From Burkholderiales bacterium (GTDB lineage Bacteria > Pseudomonadota > Gammaproteobacteria > Burkholderiales > SG8-39): 5,685 nucleotides of DNA. Positions 1 to 5,185 of this stretch are shown here, one piece after another. Within the stretch, counting starts at the first letter, position 1. Every line of letters begins with the position of its first letter. The stretch is taken from assembly GCA_027457185.1 (NCBI GenBank), contig DAIDTN010000080.1, positions 1 through 5,685 of the forward strand, given 5' to 3'. Made by a program: the position numbers and the translations under genes. The notes below the pieces were generated by a model. It did not search any database. It was not told where the DNA came from and worked only from the letters and a program-made list of their open reading frames with translations.

Positions 1-1542
1 ATCATGGTGCTGGGGGGCGGCCCCAACCGCATCGGCCAGGGGATCGAGTTCGACTACTGTTGCGTACACGCCGCGCTCGCGCTGCGCGAGGACGGCTACG
101 AGACCATCATGGTCAACTGCAATCCGGAGACCGTATCGACCGATTACGACACCTCCGACCGCCTCTACTTCGAGCCGCTCACGCTGGAGGACGTGCTCGA
201 GATCGTGGACAAGGAAAAACCTTACGGCGTGGTGGTGCAGTACGGCGGGCAGACGCCGCTGAAACTCGCGCGCGACCTGGAGGCGAACGGTGTGCCCATC
301 ATCGGCACCAGTCCGGACATGATCGACGTGGCCGAGGACCGCGAGCGCTTCCAGAAACTGCTGCACGATCTGGGCCTGAGACAGCCGCCCAACCGGACCG
401 CCCGCAACGAGGCCGACGCGCTCAGCTTGGCGCAGGAAATCGGCTATCCGCTGGTGGTGCGGCCGAGCTACGTGCTCGGCGGCCGCGCGATGGAGATCGT
501 GCACGAACAGCGCGACCTCGAGCGCTACATGCGCGAGGCGGTGAAGGTCTCGAACGACTCGCCGGTGCTGCTCGACCGCTTCCTCAACGATGCCATCGAA
601 GTCGACGTGGATGCCATCTGCGACGGCGAGCGCGTGCTGATCGGCGGCATCATGGAGCACATCGAGCAGGCGGGCGTGCACTCGGGGGATTCGGCCTGTT
701 CGCTGCCGCCGTACTCGCTTTCCGCCGAGTTGCAGCAGGAACTGCGGGTGCAGACGGTGCAGATGGCCATGGCGCTGAACGTGGTCGGTCTGATGAATGT
801 GCAGTTCGCGATCCAGAGCGGCACGGTATTCGTGCTCGAAGTCAATCCGCGCGCTTCGCGCACCGTGCCTTTCGTTTCAAAGGCGACCGGTCTGCCGCTG
901 GCCAAGATTGCGGCGCGTTGCATGGTCGGCAAGAGCCTGGACGCGCAGGGCGTGATGCGGGAAGTGGTTCCGCCCTATTACTCGGTGAAGGAGGCGGTGT
1001 TTCCGTTCATCAAGTTCCCCGGCGTCGACACCATCCTCGGGCCGGAGATGAAATCCACCGGCGAGGTCATGGGCGTGGGTGAGTCTTTCGGCGAAGCCTT
1101 CGTCAAGTCGCAGCTCGCCGCCGGGGTGAAGCTGCCCAAGACGGGCAAGGCTTTCATCAGCGTGCGGAACAGCGACAAGAACGCAGCGTTGCAGATCGGG
1201 CGGGAATTGCTCGAGCTGGGTTTCAGCCTGATTGCCACGCGCGGCACCGCGCAGGCTCTAAATGACAATGGCATCAAGGCGGCGATGGTCAACAAGGTGG
1301 GCGAAGGCCGGCCGCACATCCTGGACATGATCAAAAACGGCGAGGTCAGCCTGATCGTGAATACCGTGGACGAGAAGCGTAGCGCGGTGCAGGACTCCTG
1401 GTCGATACGCAACGGTGCACTGCAAGGCCGCGTCACGTATTACACTACGATTGCCGGGGCTCGCGCCGCCTGCACCGGCATGCGCCATATACAGGGCCTG
1501 GTTCCCTACGCTTTGCAGAGTCTGCACCAAAAGCTAAATTAG
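1..1542 (+). CDS. carB: Carbamoyl-phosphate synthase large subunit, C-terminal half (5' end outside the window)
   Basis: CarB makes carbamoyl phosphate from bicarbonate, ammonia (channelled from the glutaminase subunit CarA) and two ATP, for pyrimidines and arginine, in the cytoplasm. The visible 513 residues begin at about residue 562 in E. coli numbering (full length ~1070), so the window enters at the start of the second, carbamate-phosphorylating ATP-grasp half. Seen: LGGGPNRIGQGIEFDY at the entry, the NCNPETVSTDYDTSD stretch, VQYGGQTPLKLA, RPSYVLGGRAMEIV, and EVNPRASRTVPFVSKATG, whose E280 and N282 match the metal/ATP ligands E841 and N843 of E. coli. The last ~140 residues form the MGS-like allosteric domain. 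There T413 and T416 (ATRGT) and the NKVGEGRP lysine match IMP contacts T974, T977 and K993, while NTV replaces NTT at the later contact. UMP/IMP/ornithine control is therefore plausible but inferred. The frame is intact to TAG at 1540-1542. The gene is probably transcribed with carA upstream. Confidence 0.97.
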   Translation: MMVLGGGPNRIGQGIEFDYCCVHAALALREDGYETIMVNCNPETVSTDYDTSDRLYFEPLTLEDVLEIVDKEKPYGVVVQYGGQTPLKLARDLEANGVPIIGTSPDMIDVAEDRERFQKLLHDLGLRQPPNRTARNEADALSLAQEIGYPLVVRPSYVLGGRAMEIVHEQRDLERYMREAVKVSNDSPVLLDRFLNDAIEVDVDAICDGERVLIGGIMEHIEQAGVHSGDSACSLPPYSLSAELQQELRVQTVQMAMALNVVGLMNVQFAIQSGTVFVLEVNPRASRTVPFVSKATGLPLAKIAARCMVGKSLDAQGVMREVVPPYYSVKEAVFPFIKFPGVDTILGPEMKSTGEVMGVGESFGEAFVKSQLAAGVKLPKTGKAFISVRNSDKNAALQIGRELLELGFSLIATRGTAQALNDNGIKAAMVNKVGEGRPHILDMIKNGEVSLIVNTVDEKRSAVQDSWSIRNGALQGRVTYYTTIAGARAACTGMRHIQGLVPYALQSLHQKLN

Positions 1543-1651
1543 GGAAGGTCTGACTGCGGGACAGATGCAATCAGAGTTTCCTCTGACTTGGGGGATTTGC
1601 GAGGGGGAGTCGCTCCCTTGTTCAAAACCCTCTTAACAAGGATTCGCGAAC
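1543..1651 (+). promoter_or_regulatory. carB-greA intergenic leader with three short inverted repeats
   Basis: This 109-base gap holds three small inverted repeats. The first is a 6-bp stem at 1571-1576 / 1581-1586 (TCAGAG, TTTC loop, CTCTGA). The second is GGGAG / CTCCC at 1605-1609 / 1613-1617 with a TCG loop, extendable by two G-T pairs to 1603-1619. The third is a perfect 7-bp stem CCTTGTT / AACAAGG at 1616-1622 / 1635-1641 around a 12-base loop. The likely greA ribosome-binding site AAGGA (1638-1642, 9 bases before the ATG) lies in the right arm of the third. None is followed by a strong T-run, so an intrinsic terminator is not well supported. TTGCGA at 1597-1602 resembles a -35 element, but I see no good -10 partner. 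In E. coli the greA leader produces short terminated RNAs (GraL), which makes a regulatory leader plausible here; that is inference. Confidence 0.35.
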
Positions 1652-2128
1652 ATGAGCAAGACCCCCCTTACGATCAAGGGCGCCGAGGCGTTGCGCGCCG
1701 AACTGCAGCGCCTTAAGACGGTCGACCGGCACAACGTGATCGCTGCGATCGCCGAGGCGCGCTCGCACGGCGATCTTTCCGAGAACGCCGAGTACGACGC
1801 GGCCAAAGAGAGGCAGAGTTTCATCGAAGGGCGCATCGCCGAGGTGGAGGGCAAGCTTGCCAATGCGCAGGTGATCGATCCGAAGCTGCTCGACGCCGAC
1901 GGGCGCTGCGTGTTCGCCGCCACGGTGGATCTGCAGGAGCAGGCGAGCGGCGACAAGGTGACCTACCAGATCGTCGGCGACGACGAAGCCGACATCAAGC
2001 ACGGCAAGATTTCCATCGGCTCGCCCATCGCACGGGCGCTGATTGGAAAATATGCCGGCGATGTGGTCGAGGTGCAGGCACCCGGGGGCGTGCGCGAATT
2101 CGAAATTATCGACGTGCGCTACGAATAG
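1652..2128 (+). CDS. greA: Transcription elongation factor GreA
   Basis: GreA enters the secondary channel of RNA polymerase and stimulates cleavage of backtracked RNA, freeing arrested complexes. The product has 158 residues, the same as E. coli GreA. Residues 1 to about 75 form the antiparallel coiled coil. Its tip carries HGDLSENAEYDAAKERQ, with the acidic residues D41 and E44 that place the catalytic magnesium, so cleavage activity should be intact. Residues ~80-158 form the FKBP-like domain, with GDDEADIKHGKISIGSPIARALIGK, typical of the family. The start ATG is supported by AAGGA 9 bases upstream and by the usual MSKxPLT N-terminus. The presence of the tip acids and the full GreA pattern favour GreA over Gfh or Rnk relatives. 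It lies 109 bases behind carB and converges with yhbY, with 24 bases between the two stop codons. Confidence 0.97.
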   Translation: MSKTPLTIKGAEALRAELQRLKTVDRHNVIAAIAEARSHGDLSENAEYDAAKERQSFIEGRIAEVEGKLANAQVIDPKLLDADGRCVFAATVDLQEQASGDKVTYQIVGDDEADIKHGKISIGSPIARALIGKYAGDVVEVQAPGGVREFEIIDVRYE

Positions 2129-2136
2129 CGGCAAGC

Positions 2137-2152
2137 GCCAGCGTTCGCTGGC
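2137..2152. terminator. Hairpin between convergent greA and yhbY, possible two-way terminator
   Basis: GCCAGCG at 2137-2143 and CGCTGGC at 2146-2152 are perfect inverted copies, giving a 6-7 bp GC-rich stem with a tiny loop (best drawn as GCCAGC, loop GTTC, GCTGGC). It starts 8 bases after the greA stop and directly abuts the yhbY stop on the other strand, the expected place for a shared terminator. Against this, neither side has a proper T-run (TCAATGG on the plus side, GCTTGCCG on the minus side), so it may only stabilise 3' ends. Confidence 0.45.
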
Positions 2153-2503
2153 TCAATGGCCCTGGTAGCTCTGTTTCGTACGCCTTGGCTGCTTGCGCGC
2201 CGGGCGTTTCTTCGCAGCGGGCGCGGCCGGTTCCGGATTTTCACGGTATACGACCAGGATCTTGCCGATGTGCTGCACCGGAGAGGCGCCGGTGCGGCCG
2301 CAGATCTCGCCTAGCAAGGCTGCACGGGCTTCACGGTCGTCGCCGGCCACGCGGATCTTGATCAGGTCGTGCGCCTTGAGGCTGGTTTCGATTTCCTTGA
2401 GCACCGCAAGCGAGAGGCGTTCGTTTCCCACCGTGACCACGGGACTGAGCGCGTGTGCCCGTGCTTTGAGCAATTTGCGCTCGGCGGGAGAGAGGGTTTT
2501 CAT
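2153..2503 (-). CDS. yhbY: YhbY-type CRM-domain RNA-binding protein, ribosome assembly factor
   Basis: YhbY is a small single-domain CRM (CRS1/YhbY) protein that associates with pre-50S ribosomal particles. This copy has 116 residues, against 97 in E. coli. The domain covers residues ~1-88: LSPAERKLLKARAHALSPVV, then KEIETSL, then HDLIKIRVAGDDREAR, and finally TGASPVQHIGKILVVYR, which closely parallels the E. coli ending TGACNVQVIGKTLVLYR. The usual GxxG loop (GSNGLT in E. coli) reads G26-N-E-R29-L-S, so the second glycine is arginine. Residues ~90-116 form a Pro/Ala then Lys/Arg-rich tail, probably disordered and RNA-binding. I start at the ATG whose complement is 2501-2503 because the domain begins there; the open frame continues upstream into sequence antisense to rlmE, which is not part of this family. 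No Shine-Dalgarno is visible, so initiation may depend on a very short leader. Confidence 0.93.
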   Translation of the reverse strand: MKTLSPAERKLLKARAHALSPVVTVGNERLSLAVLKEIETSLKAHDLIKIRVAGDDREARAALLGEICGRTGASPVQHIGKILVVYRENPEPAAPAAKKRPARKQPRRTKQSYQGH

Positions 2504-2526
2504 AATGAATGCAATGGCAAAACCGA

Positions 2527-2535
2527 ATTGTAACA
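2527..2535 (-). promoter_or_regulatory. Candidate extended -10 promoter element for yhbY
   Basis: Read on the minus strand, these bases are TGTTACAAT, matching the extended -10 form TGn-TAtAAT with one mismatch. No convincing -35 hexamer sits 16-18 bases upstream, which extended -10 promoters can tolerate. Transcription would start near 2520, giving a leader of about 17 bases before the yhbY ATG, without a Shine-Dalgarno. The element lies inside the 45-base gap (2504-2548) shared with the divergent rlmE gene, so the two promoters could interfere. On the plus strand CATAAT at 2501-2506 resembles a -10 for rlmE, but no partner -35 was found. Confidence 0.3.
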
Positions 2536-2548
2536 GGCTGACCAGACG

Positions 2549-3169
2549 ATGAGCCGCAGCAAGACCAGCAAAGCGTGGATGCGCGAGCACGTCAACGATC
2601 CCTATGTGCAAAAGGCCAAGGCCGAGGGCTATCGTTCGCGCGCTGCCTATAAGCTGCTGGAATTGGACAAGAAGGACCGGCTGCTCGCGCCCGGGCGCTT
2701 GGTGGTCGATCTGGGCGCGGCGCCCGGGAGCTGGTCGCAGGTGGCGGTGGCGAAACTGGGCGCCCGGGGCCGCGTGGTGGCGGTGGATATTCTGCCGATG
2801 GAGCCGCTGCCGGGCGTTCACTTCATACAGGGCGATTTCCGCGAGCAGGAGGTGCTGGATGCGCTGCTGCTCGCCTTGGGTCGGAGCAAGGCAGACCTTG
2901 TAATTTCCGACCTCGCCCCCAATATCTCAGGCATTGCGGTGAGCGACCAGGCGCGGGCCATGCATCTGGCCGAATTGGCGCTGGAATTTGCGCGGCAATG
3001 CCTGAAGCCGGGCGGCTCGCTGCTGGTCAAGGTGTTCCAGGGCGCCGGTTTCACCGAATTTCTGCGGGTGATGCGCAAGGCTTTTGCCACAGTGGGGTCG
3101 CGCAAACCCGAAGCCTCGCGCGGGCGCTCGAGCGAAATGTACTTGCTCGGGAAAGGGCTGAAGGGCTAA
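2549..3169 (+). CDS. rlmE: 23S rRNA 2'-O-ribose methyltransferase RlmE (FtsJ/RrmJ)
   Basis: RlmE moves a methyl group from S-adenosylmethionine to the 2'-OH of U2552 (E. coli numbering) in the A-loop of 23S rRNA, a late step in 50S maturation. The protein has 206 residues (E. coli 209). Seen: RSRAAYKL early, the SAM-binding loop VVDLGAAPGSWSQ (D54-W62), VDILPM, GDFRE, SDLAPNISG, KPGGSLLVKVFQG, and RSSEMYLLG at the end. The catalytic K-D-K-E tetrad of the Rossmann-fold 2'-O-methyltransferases is complete as K35, D121, K161 and E196. The first ATG gives the standard length; the best upstream ribosome-binding match is AGG at 2535-2537, 11 bases away, so it is weak. The gene diverges from yhbY and precedes ftsH by 103 bases, an old linkage (ftsJ-ftsH in E. 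coli). Confidence 0.97.
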   Translation: MSRSKTSKAWMREHVNDPYVQKAKAEGYRSRAAYKLLELDKKDRLLAPGRLVVDLGAAPGSWSQVAVAKLGARGRVVAVDILPMEPLPGVHFIQGDFREQEVLDALLLALGRSKADLVISDLAPNISGIAVSDQARAMHLAELALEFARQCLKPGGSLLVKVFQGAGFTEFLRVMRKAFATVGSRKPEASRGRSSEMYLLGKGLKG

Positions 3170-3272
3170 CGCTCAGGGAAGGGCGCAAAGCCCCGCCGTG
3201 ACGAGGGCCAACCCCTGTTTCTGGTAACCCTGTAAAATGGCGCATGAGCAGCAATAGCTACATAGGAACCCA
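3170..3272 (+). promoter_or_regulatory. rlmE-ftsH intergenic region: weak -10 match, ftsH ribosome-binding site, tiny upstream frame
   Basis: TAAAAT at 3233-3238 matches a sigma-70 -10 at five of six positions, but no good -35 lies 16-18 bases upstream (the bases there are C-rich). The sigma-32 pattern known to drive ftsH in E. coli (CTTGAA and CCCCATnT) is not recognisable. A short GGGC / GCCC stem (3181-3184 / 3190-3193) is too weak to call a terminator, so read-through from rlmE into ftsH is likely. AGGA at 3264-3267, 5 bases before the ATG, is the ftsH ribosome-binding site. A ten-codon frame starting ATG at 3244 runs to TGA at 3274-3276, overlapping the ftsH start. Confidence 0.3.
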
Positions 3273-5159
3273 ATGAACAACATGTTTAAGAATCTCGTGA
3301 TCTGGCTGGTGATCGGCATGGTGCTGATGACAGTATTCAACCAGTTCAACACGCGCCATACGACCCAGGCGATGATGGACTATTCCCAGTTCTACAACGA
3401 GGTCAAGGCCGGCAACATCGCCGAGGTGGTCATCGAGGGCCGCAACCTCAAGGCCAAGACGACCGACGGCAAGTCCATTACCAGCTATTCCCCCGGCGAC
3501 ATCTGGCTCATTTCCGATTTGTTGAAATACGGTGTCAAGGTCAAGGCGAAGCCGGAGGAAGAACCGTCGCTGCTGATGAACATCTTCGTGTCCTGGTTTC
3601 CGATGCTGCTGCTGATCGGCGTGTGGGTGTTCTTCATGCGCCAGATGCATGGCGGCGGCCGCGGCGGCGCCTTTTCGTTTGGAAAATCGCGCGCGCGCAT
3701 GCTGGACGAATCGACCAATACCGTTACCTTCGCCGACGTGGCCGGTTGCGAAGAGGCCAAGGAGGAAGTGTCGGAACTGGTCGATTTCCTGCGCGACCCA
3801 AGCAAGTTCCAGAAGCTCGGCGGGCGCATTCCCAAGGGTGTGCTGATGGTCGGCAACCCGGGCACCGGCAAGACGCTGCTGGCACGGGCCATCGCCGGTG
3901 AAGCCAAGGTGCCGTTTTTCTCGATTTCAGGCTCCGACTTTGTCGAAATGTTCGTCGGCGTGGGCGCGGCGCGCGTGCGCGACATGTTCGAACAGGCGAA
4001 AAAACATGCGCCCTGCATTGTTTTCATCGACGAAATCGACGCGGTCGGCCGCCAGCTCGGCGCCGGCCTGGGCGGGGGCAACGACGAGCGCGAGCAGACG
4101 CTGAACCAACGGCTGGTCGAGATGGATGGATTCGAGGCAACGGCCGGCGTGATCGTCATCGCCGCCACCAACCGGCCCGATGTGCTCGACCCGGCACTGA
4201 TGCGCCCGGGTCGCTTCGACCGCCAGGTGGTGGTGCCTCTGCCCGACATCCGCGGTCGCGAGATGATCTTGCTGGTGCACATGCGCAAGGTGCCGATGGC
4301 GCCTGACGTCAAGGCCGACATTATCGCGCGCGGCACACCGGGCATGTCGGGCGCCGATCTCGCCAACCTGGTGAACGAAGCGGCGCTGTTTGCGGCACGG
4401 CAGAGCAAGCGGCTGGTCGACATGGACGACTTCGAGCGCGCCAAGGACAAAATAATCATGGGCGCGGAACGGCGCTCCATGGTCATGCCGGAAGAGGAAC
4501 GGCGTAACACTGCCTATCACGAGTCCGGCCACACGGTGGTGGCGAAGCTGCTGCCCAAGACCGATCCGGTGCACAAGGTCACCATCATCCCGCGCGGGCG
4601 CGCGCTCGGCGTGACCATGCAGTTGCCGGTGGAAGACCGCTACAGCATGGATCGCGAGCGCCTGCTGTCGACGATCGCAGTGCTGTTCGGAGGGCGCATC
4701 GCCGAAGAGATATTCATGCACCAGATGACCACCGGCGCGTCGAACGATTTTGAACGCGCCACCGAGATGGCGCGGCGCATGGTGACGCAATGGGGCATGT
4801 CGGACGCTTTGGGCCCCATGGTCTACGGCGAAAACGAGGGCGAAGTGTTCCTCGGCCGCTCGGTCACCACGCACAAGAACGTTTCCGAGGTCACCATGCA
4901 GAAGGTCGATCAGGAAATCCGCCGCATCATCGACGAGCAGTATGCGCTGGCGCGGCGCCTGATCGAGGAGAACAAGGACAAGGTCGAAGCCATGACCAAG
5001 GCCTTGCTCGAGTGGGAAACCCTGGACTCCGACCAGTTGACCGACATCATGGAAGGCAAGCCGCCGCGCGAGCCCAAGCCGAAGCAGTCCGGGACCACGC
5101 CGCCGCCACCGCCGCAGAAAGACGGCACCACCGGCGCTGCGGCGCCTCTGGCTACCTAG
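3273..5159 (+). CDS. ftsH: ATP-dependent zinc metalloprotease FtsH
   Basis: FtsH is the hexameric inner-membrane AAA+ protease that extracts and degrades unassembled membrane proteins and soluble regulators (sigma-32 and LpxC in E. coli). The product has 628 residues (E. coli 644). Order: transmembrane helix 1 at ~8-22, periplasmic domain ~23-99, transmembrane helix 2 at ~103-122, a Gly-rich linker (HGGGRGGAFSFGKSRARML), the AAA+ domain ~150-395 and the peptidase ~400-595. Motifs seen: Walker A GNPGTGKT (194-201), pore loop F227-V-G, Walker B FIDEID with D253/E254, the second region of homology with fingers R311 and R314, zinc site H416-E-S-G-H420 and the third ligand D492 in TGASND. All catalytic residues are present. 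N195 in Walker A is usually Pro; L262 and R280 also differ from the usual GRQRG and NQMLVEMDG. The Pro-rich tail (597-628) contains five consecutive prolines. ATG 3273 is favoured by AGGA 5 bases upstream, although the ATG at 3282 matches the E. coli N-terminus in length. Confidence 0.98.
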   Translation: MNNMFKNLVIWLVIGMVLMTVFNQFNTRHTTQAMMDYSQFYNEVKAGNIAEVVIEGRNLKAKTTDGKSITSYSPGDIWLISDLLKYGVKVKAKPEEEPSLLMNIFVSWFPMLLLIGVWVFFMRQMHGGGRGGAFSFGKSRARMLDESTNTVTFADVAGCEEAKEEVSELVDFLRDPSKFQKLGGRIPKGVLMVGNPGTGKTLLARAIAGEAKVPFFSISGSDFVEMFVGVGAARVRDMFEQAKKHAPCIVFIDEIDAVGRQLGAGLGGGNDEREQTLNQRLVEMDGFEATAGVIVIAATNRPDVLDPALMRPGRFDRQVVVPLPDIRGREMILLVHMRKVPMAPDVKADIIARGTPGMSGADLANLVNEAALFAARQSKRLVDMDDFERAKDKIIMGAERRSMVMPEEERRNTAYHESGHTVVAKLLPKTDPVHKVTIIPRGRALGVTMQLPVEDRYSMDRERLLSTIAVLFGGRIAEEIFMHQMTTGASNDFERATEMARRMVTQWGMSDALGPMVYGENEGEVFLGRSVTTHKNVSEVTMQKVDQEIRRIIDEQYALARRLIEENKDKVEAMTKALLEWETLDSDQLTDIMEGKPPREPKPKQSGTTPPPPPQKDGTTGAAAPLAT

Positions 5160-5185
5160 TTGCGTGAGGCAATAAGCAGCGCGGG

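Noticed and set aside
60..1082. Long 340-codon open frame overlapping carB in another frame
   Set aside because: It is Arg/Ala/Gly-rich with no recognisable domain, lies fully within the conserved carB frame, and is what GC-rich codon use produces by chance.
1622..2134. 170-codon minus-strand frame across greA
   Set aside because: It mirrors the greA coding frame, and greA is complete and of canonical length on the plus strand.
2504..2821. N-terminal extension of yhbY antisense to rlmE, giving 222 codons
   Set aside because: The CRM domain starts at the ATG complementing 2501-2503. The extra part is the reverse complement of the conserved rlmE start and is not found in YhbY proteins.
3198..3238. 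Possible -35 (GTGACG) paired with TAAAAT before ftsH
   Set aside because: The spacer would be 29 bases, far beyond the 16-18 tolerated, so the pairing is not credible.
3237..3257. Six-codon frame ATG GCG CAT GAG CAG CAA TAG upstream of ftsH
   Set aside because: It is too short, has no ribosome-binding site and overlaps the candidate -10, so it is probably chance.
3684..3702. Alternating CG run resembling Z-DNA within ftsH
   Set aside because: It encodes the conserved SRARML linker with common GC-rich codons, and such runs are frequent in this base composition.
3485..4510. 341-codon minus-strand open frame antisense to ftsH (and another at 3927-4874)
   Set aside because: Both are low-complexity Ser/Arg- or His/Arg-rich shadows of the ftsH coding frame, with no family resemblance and no credible start signals.
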